Source of the DNA: Lachnospiraceae bacterium
GTDB lineage: Bacteria > Bacillota > Clostridia > Lachnospirales > Lachnospiraceae
Reading direction: 5' to 3'
NCBI GenBank assembly: GCA_003447295.1
Contig: DLZQ01000045.1
Location: 19,374 to 65,606, forward strand
Length of the DNA: 46,233 bases
Notes under the pieces: generated by a model
Seen by the model: only the letters and a program-made list of their open reading frames with translations
The model's database searches: none
Told to the model about the DNA's origin: nothing
Translations under genes and position numbers: made by a program
Shown: positions 26,428 to 36,100 of the stretch, piece by piece
Position numbering within the stretch: the first letter of the stretch is position 1
Layout of the letters: the number at the start of each line of letters is the position of its first letter

Positions 26428-27779
26428 CTTGCTCCTCTTTTCTTCAAATACTTCGATGTTGTCATGGGCGGTGCATCTTCCCCCTCCCGTACCGGATCCA
26501 GGCACAGAAAAAGGGCGAACAAAATATAGAGATATTTCAATGTCTGCAGTGAATCGACCCAAAAAAGATTGATCAGATAACAGACACTGCCTACCAGAAG
26601 GATCTTCGGCAGTCCGCTTTTATCTCTGCGGACCCTCTTTATCATACCCGCGATCATACTTCCGAGAAACAGCAGATAGGTGATCATTCCCGGATACGCA
26701 TAACGTACATATTCCGCAATGTAGAAATTATCCACAGATTCAATGAAAGAACCGTTGATCTCCGACTTAAACGAGCGCTTCCTTCCCAGCCCCAGTAGCG
26801 GATTCAGCCAGCTCACCGTGAAAATATATTTGAGCTGGTCCCGGTAATTGGAGCTGCTGCTTAACGCCTCTATATTAGCGCCATAGTTTACCGCCAGTTC
26901 CGTTCCCAGCAGTTCATCCAGAATACTGGTGATCTGTAACAATATGTATCTTCCCATTGTCGTATTTCTGATAGCTGCCAGAATTACTGCAAAAATACCC
27001 GCCAGCACAAGCGCGATCATCACAAATTTTTTAATCTCCATTTTAGAAGATAAGCCCACCAGCAGGATTACTTCCAAAAGAAATACACTCAGTGTGGATC
27101 TCGACCCACATAAAAATACGTTGCCCCCCAGCAATAGTAACAAGAGCGGCTGTGCCAGCAGATTGACACTCTTATTTTTTCTGTCGTAACAGGCAAAGGG
27201 AACCATGGTGACCAGCATCAGACCATAACCCAGAGAGTGGTTACAGGAGCTCATGATTCGATAGCTTCCCGATCGTACAAATCGTCCCGTATAGAGTCCC
27301 TTGATCGTCTCCAGATAGGAGAACGGTGATCTCCCCAGCACATATTCCACGATGCCCAGCAATGCGATCACATAAGAAAATACAACGATCATCTGTATCG
27401 TTTTTTCCACTCCCAAAGTGTTCCGGATGAGATAAATCAACAGATAAAACGTCAACAATTCAATAAACGGATTTAAAAAGGCGTTGACATCCGCACGTAA
27501 TACCATAGTATATCCGATCACCATAAGGTAAGGAAGTAACACTTTGGTACATGGGTCTTCCACCACCAGCAGCACGAATCCCCGGATACGCTCCGGCTCT
27601 GCCAGCATCAGGAATAATACCGCCACGATCATGATACGCAGTGCCGTCAGGTCGAACAGAGGAAACGGCAGTCCGAAATACTGCGGTAATACATATAATG
27701 TAAAAAAGAACAACACTGCAACCGCCTGAAAGATTTTCAGTTCTCTCTGCGGTTTCAGATATCTGCTTTGTTGTGCCAT
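26424..27779 (-). CDS. wzy: O-antigen ligase/Wzy-type polymerase
   Basis: A 451-residue integral membrane protein with about ten to twelve helices and one long outside loop (about residues 280-360, containing GTELAVNYGANIEALSSSSN and LGLGRKRSF). This layout fits the Wzy_C/O-antigen ligase family that polymerises flipped repeat units. GLGR followed by the SFKSEINGSFIESVDN segment is where the family motif normally lies. The start at 27779 follows GGAGGAGAGA. It is the only polymerase candidate in the cluster. Ligase and polymerase activities cannot be separated by sequence. Confidence 0.83.
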   Translation of the reverse strand: MAQQSRYLKPQRELKIFQAVAVLFFFTLYVLPQYFGLPFPLFDLTALRIMIVAVLFLMLAEPERIRGFVLLVVEDPCTKVLLPYLMVIGYTMVLRADVNAFLNPFIELLTFYLLIYLIRNTLGVEKTIQMIVVFSYVIALLGIVEYVLGRSPFSYLETIKGLYTGRFVRSGSYRIMSSCNHSLGYGLMLVTMVPFACYDRKNKSVNLLAQPLLLLLLGGNVFLCGSRSTLSVFLLEVILLVGLSSKMEIKKFVMIALVLAGIFAVILAAIRNTTMGRYILLQITSILDELLGTELAVNYGANIEALSSSSNYRDQLKYIFTVSWLNPLLGLGRKRSFKSEINGSFIESVDNFYIAEYVRYAYPGMITYLLFLGSMIAGMIKRVRRDKSGLPKILLVGSVCYLINLFWVDSLQTLKYLYILFALFLCLDPVREGEDAPPMTTSKYLKKRGAR

Positions 27780-27823
27780 TCTCTCCTCCTTCCCACAATT
27801 TTCCCGCTGATCTCTTTGATCCT

Positions 27824-28756
27824 CTATCCACGGATCGCCATCATCAGCTCTACGGGAATAGACTTTCTGCTGTGATAACAGTCCGCATATCCAAATAACA
27901 GTGGCAAAGTATTCCATACTTTCCGGTCACGCAGCAATTCGATCCTCAGCTGCGTTGCCCGTATATTCCGATGTAATAATCTACAATCCCGACCACTCAT
28001 TGACAGTGACTCTGCAAAGGCCAGGGTAGCCTCATGGCTTTTCTTCAGATCCTCCAAAAAACGGACTCTCTCCGGAAGATCACGCATTTTATGCATTGTC
28101 ACGTTATTGGAATGAAGTCTTCTGCGCAGTGTCACCCCATGGTAGACATACAGTCCATTTCTGCATAATGCCAGCTTCCAGACAAATTCATCGTGGGCCC
28201 AGTTCGGATACCATCTGTTTTCCACCTCCTGCCAGAATTTCCGGCGGATGCACATGCTGCATCCCTGACAGTTGATAAACAGATTATGCGCTTCATAGAG
28301 TAGATGCTCAAGGGAATGATCCCGGCGGAACTGCTTCTGTTCCCATGTTGGAACACTGGGGGCGTCCGGAGATGACACAAAAGACTCGAATTCCGAACAC
28401 AACAACAGGATCTTGGGATGCTCCTCCATCTGTCCCACCATGACCTCCACCCGGTCCGGTACCCAGATATCATCCTGATCGCAGAAGAAAATATATTCTC
28501 CCACCGTCTCCTTCACTGCACCGATAAAATTCGCAGCATATCCCAGATTCTTCGGATTCTGCGATACCTTCCAGGTTCTTTCCAGTCCATGTTCCCTGAT
28601 ATATTTTTCCACGATTGCTACGGTATCGTCAGTGGAACGATCATCGTGGATGATCACTTCATCCACCGGCATGCTCTGGGTCCGGATAGACTCCAGTTGC
28701 TCCACTACATATTCCGCTCCATTGTAAGTTGCCATTGCTACGGATGTTCTTATCAT
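27824..28756 (-). CDS. GT2-family glycosyltransferase (rhamnosyltransferase-like)
   Basis: A 310-residue enzyme with SVAMATYNGAEYVVEQLESI, HDDRSTDDT (residues 37-45) and CDQDD (92-96), the variant seen in GT2 enzymes of the rhamnan/WbbL-like group. The region after the core (NCQGCSMCIRRKFWQEV, AHDEFVWKLAL) also fits that group. Together with the rmlD-like gene at 1850 this makes rhamnose a plausible donor, which is inference. AAAGGATAG precedes the ATG. It begins 4 bases after the next upstream gene stop. Confidence 0.88.
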   Translation of the reverse strand: MIRTSVAMATYNGAEYVVEQLESIRTQSMPVDEVIIHDDRSTDDTVAIVEKYIREHGLERTWKVSQNPKNLGYAANFIGAVKETVGEYIFFCDQDDIWVPDRVEVMVGQMEEHPKILLLCSEFESFVSSPDAPSVPTWEQKQFRRDHSLEHLLYEAHNLFINCQGCSMCIRRKFWQEVENRWYPNWAHDEFVWKLALCRNGLYVYHGVTLRRRLHSNNVTMHKMRDLPERVRFLEDLKKSHEATLAFAESLSMSGRDCRLLHRNIRATQLRIELLRDRKVWNTLPLLFGYADCYHSRKSIPVELMMAIRG

Positions 28757-28760
28757 AATA

Positions 28761-29750
28761 CTATCCTTTCAGAATCCTGCCACTCAGTACCGCCACCGGC
28801 TGACAATTCCATCTGCGGACATTTCTCAGATAGATGCCGATCTTCCCCCGTACATACGGGTTCGTTCGATAGTCCGGAAAATGCTCCTGTAAAAAGGCAA
28901 AGGTCTGATCCAGCAGATCCTTGCGCAGCCTTGCATCCGGTACTCTGCCGATCCGGCTCAAGGAACTGCACAGAAGTATCTTAACGCAAAAGTATTCCAG
29001 CTCCTGTCGATATTCCTCGTAAAACCCTCTCTCCCTGTAAAAATCCAGTATATTCTGTAACACCGGAAAAATATCAGCCACTTTTTTACTTTTGTTGGCA
29101 TTCATAGTAGAGGTCTCCCTAAGGATATAAGATACAAAGGGACGGTCTACATAGGTTTCCCGCTGAAGATATGGGATCAGTTTGATACAGAATGCCGTAT
29201 CCTCATAGATTCTTCCCTCCGGGAATTCCATTCCCTCCCGCAGCAGGATCTCCCTGCGGATCAGCTTGTTCCAGGGGCAGGTCATAGGATCGATAAACAT
29301 ATCTTTCCTGTCCCGGTACTGCCTGATATTTCCTCTGGTAGCCAGTTCCTTCTGCTGACCATCCTTTTCCTGAAGGTAGTGATAACTGCATTCCACCATA
29401 TCACAATTGTCCGCAAGAGCTGCCCGAAGCATTTCCTCATACATTGCGGTATCTACATAATCGTCCGAATCCACAAACCCTACATAATCCCCACTGCACT
29501 CCCGAATTCCCAGATTCCGTGCACTTGCCTGTCCTCCGTTCTCCTTGCGGATAACTCTGACTCTTCCCGGATAATTGTTTTCAAATTCAGAAAGAATCTC
29601 CGGAGAGTGATCCGTGGAACCATCATCCACCACCAGGATCTCCAGATCCTTCAGGGTTTGATGTACCAGACTTTCCAGACATCTGCGTAGATATTTTTCT
29701 GTATTATAAACCGGTACGATCACACTCACCTGCCTGCTTGCTGTATCCAT
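28761..29750 (-). CDS. GT2-family glycosyltransferase
   Basis: A 329-residue enzyme with SVIVPVYNTEKYLRRCLESL, DDGSTDHS (residues 42-49), ENGGQASARNLG and DSDD (94-97). It is closest in layout to the 12661 and 17293 GT2 domains, each with a shared WNK(L/F)-type segment after the core (here CPWNKLIRREIL). It starts 12 bases after the phosphatase gene stop. Role: transfer of an EPS sugar; specificity unknown. Confidence 0.9.
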   Translation of the reverse strand: MDTASRQVSVIVPVYNTEKYLRRCLESLVHQTLKDLEILVVDDGSTDHSPEILSEFENNYPGRVRVIRKENGGQASARNLGIRECSGDYVGFVDSDDYVDTAMYEEMLRAALADNCDMVECSYHYLQEKDGQQKELATRGNIRQYRDRKDMFIDPMTCPWNKLIRREILLREGMEFPEGRIYEDTAFCIKLIPYLQRETYVDRPFVSYILRETSTMNANKSKKVADIFPVLQNILDFYRERGFYEEYRQELEYFCVKILLCSSLSRIGRVPDARLRKDLLDQTFAFLQEHFPDYRTNPYVRGKIGIYLRNVRRWNCQPVAVLSGRILKG

Positions 29751-29762
29751 CTTTTTTCCCCT

Positions 29763-30515
29763 CTATGGTATCTTAGGATGCGTATCCGTACGTTCTCCCA
29801 GCAATTCCCGTGTCCGTTCCATGATCATCCCAACTGCCTTATTATGCTTTTTTATTATATATGTAAAGTCTGTATATTGGTCACCGACACCATGAATATC
29901 ACTGCCCAGTGCACTGATCCTGTCATGTCTCAAATACTGTTGTGCGCGGAACCTCTGCCTGTTCCATCTTCCCACCAGACTGCCTATATTCACCTGTGCT
30001 AGGCATCCTGCCTCTAATAAAGGCATAATCTGCGACATCCGGTATCGCTCTACATGGGCAAGCACCACCTGCAGACCACATTTGTCCTGTAATGCTGTCA
30101 CTGTATTTATCAATTCCGGATCCCATATCTCCGTCAAAGGCATTTCCAGCAGTAATACCTTCGTTCCATCTATACAAAGCTGTTCAAGCCCTTCCATCCG
30201 TTCCAGTCCTTTACAGATCAGGACCTCCGCTCCCTGCACAATTTGTATTCCTGCTGCCCGGATCTCTTCCTCTCCGGCAAGTTCCTTTTGCAGCTGCACC
30301 CACGCCAGCCTGCGGCGTCTTAAGAAACTGTCCACACTCTCCGCATGTGGGTAAAAATGGGAGGTGGCAAGGATACAGTGAACCCCTGCCCGCACCGCTC
30401 TCCGGATCTGCTCCATTGCTACCACAGTATCACTGCATCCATGGTCCAAACCGGGCAAAATATGGCTGTGGAAATCATATATCTTAAGAATATCAGTATT
30501 TGTAGTCTTTTGCAT
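29763..30515 (-). CDS. PHP-type protein-tyrosine phosphatase (CpsB/YwqE-like)
   Basis: A 250-residue metal-dependent phosphatase. Metal-binding motifs of the PHP fold are visible in order: DFHSHILPGLDHGCSD (residues 14-29), ATSHFYPH, AHVERY and GSDIHGV. The family removes phosphate from the tyrosine cluster of the cognate BY-kinase and so controls polymer length and export. Its start overlaps the end of the kinase gene by 23 bases, giving the standard kinase/phosphatase pair. Length and motifs are normal. Confidence 0.92.
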   Translation of the reverse strand: MQKTTNTDILKIYDFHSHILPGLDHGCSDTVVAMEQIRRAVRAGVHCILATSHFYPHAESVDSFLRRRRLAWVQLQKELAGEEEIRAAGIQIVQGAEVLICKGLERMEGLEQLCIDGTKVLLLEMPLTEIWDPELINTVTALQDKCGLQVVLAHVERYRMSQIMPLLEAGCLAQVNIGSLVGRWNRQRFRAQQYLRHDRISALGSDIHGVGDQYTDFTYIIKKHNKAVGMIMERTRELLGERTDTHPKIP

Positions 30516-31872
30516 AATGTTTATAATGATAATCCTGAGATTTCATAGAGATTCCGTTGAACACGAATCCACAGATGTTCGCTCCCACCGGCTCCAGCAT
30601 CTGCACGACCATCTGCTCTCTGTCAAATTTTGTCACGCCCTCTCTTACCACCAGAATATATGCGGTCGCTGTTGCAGCCAGGACCAGAGCATCTGCCACG
30701 ATTCCTGCCGGAGGCAGGTCTACGAAAATACAGTCATATTCCTCCTTGCATTTTTCCAAAAGTTCACTCCAGCGCTCACCGGACAGAAGTTCTGCCGGAT
30801 TGGGCGGTACTTCTCCCGCCATTGCAACATAGAGATTCTCGGCTCTCTTATAGACCTTCAGTTCTTTCGTGATCCCTGCAAGGTATTCACTTAAACCTTC
30901 CTTCCCCTCAATGTCCAGCAGACTTTTCAGGTTGCTCTTTCTCATATCCGCATCAATCAATAAAATCTTTTTCCCTAATTGAGCGTAAGCGGAAGCAAGA
31001 TTGATACAGGTCAGTGTTTTTCCCTCCCCGGGGTCCGCACTGGTAATGGCATATACGGGACATTTCTCACCTTTACCGGTGAACAGGAGCTTTGCACGGA
31101 TACTGTTATAAGATTCGCGCACTGCAAAAGGGCTCTCCTTATGTAATATTTTATTGACCTTTTCACCTTTTGCCGCCGGTTCCATCTGTGGTACATCTCC
31201 CAGAATAGGAATGGTAAACAGATCTTCAATCTCATATTTCCGGCGGACGGTAGTATCCAGCATACTTCGTAGCAGGAACCATGCCGCAGCCAGAAGGAAA
31301 CCTGCTGCCGCACCCAATACTGCATATTTCAATACACTGGTGGACTGGTAAGGTACCGTTGGAAGCTCTGCCTCATCCAGTACTTCGATTCCACCGGATT
31401 TCACGATCCGTATGATCTCATTCGGCGCCAGTTCACCGATAGCATTTGCTATATTCATGGCATTCACCGGGTTTTGATCGACTACACGTACCACAAATGC
31501 AGCCGTGTTTTCAATCGCACTGGCACTGATCTGGGATTTCAGATAATCCGTGGAATAACCCAGTCCCGTTTCCTCTTTTACTTTTTCCAGAAAGGTCCGG
31601 CTCTTCAATATCTGCATATAGCTCGTGATCAGATTTTTCGCCTGCGTGATATCAGAACTTCCGATATTTACAGACGAGTCCGTAATATAATCCGGATTAC
31701 TGTATACATAAAATGAAATCTGTGCCATATACAGGGATGTACTGGTAATGCTGGCGTAAGCCCCTGCCACCATTCCCAATACTGCTGTGCTCAGGAAAAT
31801 GTATAATGCTTTCTTCTTTAATGTCCAAAATATTTTTTCCAAATGAAAGTTAGACAGAATCGTCTTAAACAT
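30493..31872 (-). CDS. BY-kinase: Wzz-type chain-length regulator fused to tyrosine kinase (CpsCD-like)
   Basis: A 459-residue protein combining both parts in one chain: a Wzz domain with two transmembrane helices (about residues 22-42 and 181-202), then a kinase domain with Walker A ADPGEGKT (280-286 region), Walker A' LLIDADMR (304-311) and Walker B IFVDLPP (382-388). The C-terminus is a tyrosine cluster, with five Tyr in the last twelve residues. Many Firmicutes encode the two parts separately, so the fused form is of the kind usual in Gram-negatives and in part of the Clostridia. It controls EPS polymerisation. AGGAG precedes ATG 31872, which overlaps the PssE gene by 8 bases. Confidence 0.93.
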   Translation of the reverse strand: MFKTILSNFHLEKIFWTLKKKALYIFLSTAVLGMVAGAYASITSTSLYMAQISFYVYSNPDYITDSSVNIGSSDITQAKNLITSYMQILKSRTFLEKVKEETGLGYSTDYLKSQISASAIENTAAFVVRVVDQNPVNAMNIANAIGELAPNEIIRIVKSGGIEVLDEAELPTVPYQSTSVLKYAVLGAAAGFLLAAAWFLLRSMLDTTVRRKYEIEDLFTIPILGDVPQMEPAAKGEKVNKILHKESPFAVRESYNSIRAKLLFTGKGEKCPVYAITSADPGEGKTLTCINLASAYAQLGKKILLIDADMRKSNLKSLLDIEGKEGLSEYLAGITKELKVYKRAENLYVAMAGEVPPNPAELLSGERWSELLEKCKEEYDCIFVDLPPAGIVADALVLAATATAYILVVREGVTKFDREQMVVQMLEPVGANICGFVFNGISMKSQDYHYKHYAKDYKY

Positions 31873-32368
31873 TTTCGATCTCCTCTCTCAGATAAGTTTC
31901 TATCGTCTGCAGCATCTGATCTCTGTGCGATTCGTATGGCTGAAAATCAAACGTTTCGCTTTCCCGAATGATATTCTCCAACGAATCTTCTTCCCCACAT
32001 ACCAACACCAGATGTTTTTTCCCAAAAGCCTTTGCAATGTCCCATTGATGGTCATCCACATGTTCTTTATATTTTTTCAGTCGTGGAAATACGATCACAG
32101 GTTTCCCATGACGGATTCCCGACAATATGGTCCCGACACCGCTATGGGTGATCAGCAGAGAACATTCCTCCATCTTCTGCTCAAAGTCTTCTTTGTTCAG
32201 AAAATCCACCGAAGGATAGTATTGTGGGATATAGTCGGAGTGGCCTTTCTGCGCAAATACCTGATCTGTTATTTTCTGCTCTTCGACCAGCCGGTCTATC
32301 TGTTTTAACAATCTGTTACACTGGAATTTCTGGGTTCCCAGCACCACAAATATCAGCTTTCCCTTCAT
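31865..32368 (-). CDS. pssE: PssE/Alg13-like catalytic subunit of a two-part glycosyltransferase
   Basis: A 167-residue protein similar to the GT28 C-terminal half: IFVVLGTQKFQCNRLL, then LLITHSGVGTILSGIRHGKPVIVFPR with the UDP-sugar binding loop. In the PssD/PssE (EpsF, Cps14F/G) pair the two halves of one glycosyltransferase are made as separate chains. The start at 32368 is set by the ATG that overlaps the PssD stop as TGATG, with GGGAGGA upstream. The pair probably adds the second sugar to the lipid-linked primer, as in known capsule loci; this is inference. Confidence 0.88.
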   Translation of the reverse strand: MKGKLIFVVLGTQKFQCNRLLKQIDRLVEEQKITDQVFAQKGHSDYIPQYYPSVDFLNKEDFEQKMEECSLLITHSGVGTILSGIRHGKPVIVFPRLKKYKEHVDDHQWDIAKAFGKKHLVLVCGEEDSLENIIRESETFDFQPYESHRDQMLQTIETYLREEIENV

Positions 32369-32826
32369 CAAAAAATTCCTCCCGCATAAATCGCCTTCGG
32401 AAACACCTTCAGCATATCTTCCCATTGTACCAGGAACAGGTCTGCTAATGGGTACATCAGCTTCCCCGTAAGGGAAGCTTCATCTACCCGGGCAAAAGAT
32501 TCTATATATATAATATGAATTTTTCTCATTTTACCTAACAGACAGACCGGATATGTCATCAATGCTCCTGTGGATATGATACAGTCCGGCTTTTCCTTCT
32601 TCAAGATAGCATACGCCTGAAAAAAAAGCTTGATAAAATGAATAAGAAAAAACGGTTCCTTGCGATTGATCTGTCGTAAAAAGTAAGTTCTGTCTCCCCA
32701 TGCTGTTGTAATGTCTTCTCCGCTTTTTTCCGTAATCAAAAAGGAATCGTTCTCATTAGTAATCTGTCTCAGACACGTGATCTCTTCCAAATGGCCTCCC
32801 GAGGACGCCGTAAAGCATAATTTCAT
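32368..32826 (-). CDS. pssD: PssD/Alg14-like membrane partner of the two-part glycosyltransferase
   Basis: A 152-residue protein: LCFTASSGGHLEEITCLRQ at the N-terminus, CIISTGALMTYPVCLLGK and YIESFARVDEASLTGKLMYP, as in Alg14/PssD/CpsF proteins. The hydrophobic N-terminal half places the complex at the membrane. The start at 32826 (MKLCFTASSGG) follows GGAAGGGGAAT. The upstream in-frame extension runs into a terminator hairpin and was rejected. It is the first gene of the EPS operon proper; no clear promoter is seen in the 50 bases upstream, so it may rely on read-through past the terminator. Confidence 0.88.
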   Translation of the reverse strand: MKLCFTASSGGHLEEITCLRQITNENDSFLITEKSGEDITTAWGDRTYFLRQINRKEPFFLIHFIKLFFQAYAILKKEKPDCIISTGALMTYPVCLLGKMRKIHIIYIESFARVDEASLTGKLMYPLADLFLVQWEDMLKVFPKAIYAGGIF

Positions 32827-32869
32827 ATTCCCCTTCCGTTTCCTATCCTGTTTTCTGATAATAAACAGT

Positions 32870-32911
32870 AAAAATTCCATCGTCCTCCGGTTCTATCCTT
32901 CGGACGATGGA
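32870..32911 (-). terminator. Terminator between the surface-protein genes and the EPS operon
   Basis: TCCATCGTCC (32876-32885) is the exact complement of GGACGATGGA (32902-32911), 10 base pairs with a 16-base loop. On the leftward strand it is followed by ATTTTTA. It ends the unit of 36770-32923 but probably only partly, because PssD begins 50 bases further on. Confidence 0.75.
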
Positions 32912-32922
32912 CTTTTTCGTTT

Positions 32923-33120
32923 TTACGATTCCTCATGCTTTTGTAACTTATCTATTTTCTTATACTGGATATACGTAGTCAGAACCGTCACTCCGAGAAT
33001 AATAGCTGCCAGGATCGTCACATACAGATCCAGATGGCATCCCCAGAAGAAATACAGAACGACAAGAGCCAGGACAAACAAAACCGGAACCGCAATATCA
33101 ATGCATTTCATTTTTTTCAT
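32923..33120 (-). CDS. Small two-helix membrane protein, unknown function
   Basis: A 65-residue protein: two hydrophobic helices (about 8-26 and 31-49) and a charged tail, YIQYKKIDKLQKHEES. The family is not recognised. AAGGAGGAGACAAA before the ATG is a strong ribosome binding site. It follows the large surface protein by 12 bases. Its tail resembles those of its two upstream neighbours (NKKINELRGE and RKRIRELQPGE). Confidence 0.7.
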   Translation of the reverse strand: MKKMKCIDIAVPVLFVLALVVLYFFWGCHLDLYVTILAAIILGVTVLTTYIQYKKIDKLQKHEES

Positions 33121-33132
33121 TTTGTCTCCTCC

Positions 33133-36100
33133 TTACACCTCTGTCTGGCGTGCTTCACCGCGAAGTTCATTGATCTTTTTGTTTCTGTTGATGCAACGGA
33201 TCAATTCATATGCAGTATATACGACTGTCAGCAACAGGATCAGCCAGTGGATCCAACAGTTTGCAGATGCTGCCAGAGGTGCCGCCTCATCCTCAATGCT
33301 GACTACATTATTATTCGTTGTTGCTGTAATTCCCTGCTCCGGTTCTTCTGTCGCAGCAGGTGCCAAAGGAGTGGTCTCCTCTTCGATCACTGTCTGAGCA
33401 ACGGGCTGCTGTCTAGCACCTGCTACCTGCTGTACGGTAGCTACGGTTGTGTTGTCTGCGGGAGCAGCTGCTTCCGGTGCCGTTACGGTTCCGGTAGTCG
33501 TACCGCCTTCTCCGGATTCTCCGCCACCTTCACCACCGGTAGGTTCGGTTTCGGAAGGAGTTACGATGATCGGTTTGTATATAATATTTGCTACATATCC
33601 GTCTTCCGTCTTCTCATATCCTGCCAGGACACCGTTCTCACAGTCACCGGGTCTCCATGCATTCAGAGAATCTTCTGTGAACGTTGCGTGATAATCAGCT
33701 GCCTGAGACTTTCCGATGTTACGGGTCTCTGTGTGCAGGAGTGTTCCGTTCACGCTGTCGCGATAGTAGTTCACGATAATAGGTACGCCTTCTTCCTTAC
33801 TGTACCATACGGTTACTTCTCTGTCGGCAGTTGCGGTACCGCTAATCTCCGCCTCCGTTGCGTTTTTAGCAGTGAAACTAAATCCGTCAATGACTGCACT
33901 CGGAGTGGTAATGTGATATTCTTCACCCAGTCCGTAGGTTCCTACGAAATCTTCTGCTACCTTTACCGTGTTACCGGTTTCATCCTCATACAGATAATGT
34001 ACTGTCACATTGAACTTCTGGTTCATGATAATGCCGTCTACATGGATAGAATTATCACTCTCTGTTTTAATTACATACCATTTGATATATTCGCCTTCCT
34101 TCAGAGTCAGTCCGAAGTCTGCCGCAGTTGGTGCCTTTTCGATGTAAGGTGTCAGATCCGTATCCTTGATTCCCCTGCCTCTTGCATACTGATCAAGATA
34201 GCTGTTGTTTTCACCCTTTTTCAACTGTCCGGGACGAGCCTTGCTGTAATTTGAGGAAGGATAAGAGCTTACCTCGGAGGGCTGTGTCAGTCCTCTGTTC
34301 AGGATATAGAAGTATGCCGTTACCGGTTTCTCAGCGAAATCCTTTTGAGCATCTTCATAATCCTTTTTTGCTTCATCTGCCGCGCTCTGTGCGTCCTCGT
34401 AAGCCTTCTTGGCATCCGCTACATTTTCTTTAGCTGCTTCCAGTGCCTTCCGTGCTGCATCCAGCTGCAGATCGTTCAGTTTAGCCTTTCTGGCCGCTTC
34501 CAGTCTCTTCTTTGCTGCCTCCAGAGCTTCTTTTGCAGCGTTGTACTGATCCAGTGCTTCTTTCTCTGCCTGTTCTGCCTTTGCTGCTGCAGTTGCGGCA
34601 TCTGCTGCCTTTGTTGCTGCCTGTGCTGCTGCCACCTTATCAAAAGCGGTGGAGTATGCAGCGAATTCATGCTCATCTACCAGAGTTGCGGTCAGTTTAT
34701 TGTTTTCCCAGGTCAGTAATACCTGCTCGTTATTCTTGTTCTTGCCCAGTAACAGGGTCAGTCCGTCGTTGGTGTATTTCAGTTCCAGATGCTCCCAGTC
34801 CATCTCGATCTTCGCATTGTCATTCTTGGCCTCAATGGACAACTCTTTGTATACCTTGCGGAACCATTCGATCAGTCCAACATTGCTTCTGTCAATGGCA
34901 TCCTGATACTCCTCCCGAAGATCCTTCGCATCTTCATACTTTTGGGTAGATTCCTTCAATTCGTCCAGCAGCGTATTGAACTCAGCCTGTTTTTCCTTGT
35001 CCAGATAAGTGATCTGGGTATTATTATCAGCTACCAGATCTTCTACAACCTTCTGTGATGCCACAATACCTGCAATGTAAGTATTATTCTCGGCAATCTG
35101 TGCATCCTTTGCGGCAATCTCGGTATCCTTCAGGGAAATGGTGTCCTTCGCAATATTGATGTCACCCTTCAGGGTGTCGATATCATTTTCCAAATTGTTA
35201 ATCTGATCTTTCAGTTCCTGTGCTTTTTTATATTCATCGGACCATACCAGATGTCTTCTTCCGCCCAGATCATCAATTGCTTTCTCTACGGCTTTGATCT
35301 CTGCTTCCTTGGCTGCGATCTGTGCTTCTTTGTCGGTGATCTCTCTTCTCAGGGCATCCTGCTGTCCCTGGATCTCGGACTTCTGCTGTTCCAGCTGTGT
35401 ATTGTCATCCTCTTTTGCAGTCTTTTTCTCGTCCACTACCTTAGCCGCTGCTGCTGCTTCGTCGGATTTCCCTGCAGCGATTCCTGCCTGATCCGCTGCT
35501 TCTTTTGCAGCCTCTGCTGTCTTCTGTGCGATCTCATTGCTGCCGGTAGCGGTCTTGTAAGCATCCTCTGCCTTACCTACTTCTGCTTCTGCTGCTGCAA
35601 GTGCTTTTTCAGCCTCTTCCAGCTCCTTGTCAGCATTTTCGATACCGGCTTTGATATCTGCTTCCGCCTGTGCCTTTGCCTCATCATAGGCTTTCTGTGC
35701 TGTATCTAATGTATCCTTTGCATTATCATATGCCTGCTTTGCCTGATCTGCTGCTGCCTGCGCATCCTCCGCAGCTTTCTTTGCAGCATCCAGCACATCC
35801 TCCAGCTTGGCATCCGCCCGTTCTGCATTTTCGATCTGGGCTTTCAGAGCCTCTGCCTGCTTTGCAGCCTCCTGGGCTTTCGTTGCTGCATTCTGGGCTT
35901 TCGTTGCCTCTTCTGCAGTCTTATTCTCTGCCTCGGTTGCAATATTCTCCAGATTCTTGGATTCTTCTTCCACTTTCTGATTGGAGTCGGCTACTGCTGT
36001 CTCTGCTTCACTTATCTCCTTTTCGATCTCTTCTTTTAATGCCGGAGTAGCTTCCGGAGCAACAGACGGGTCCTCGGTAGTTTCCGGAGCAGGACTGGCC

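Noticed and set aside
33034..34254. A 406-codon open frame on the plus strand
   Set aside because: It is antisense to the 3' part of the coiled-coil surface protein gene, is Cys-rich with no recognisable domain, and arises from codon bias of the real gene.
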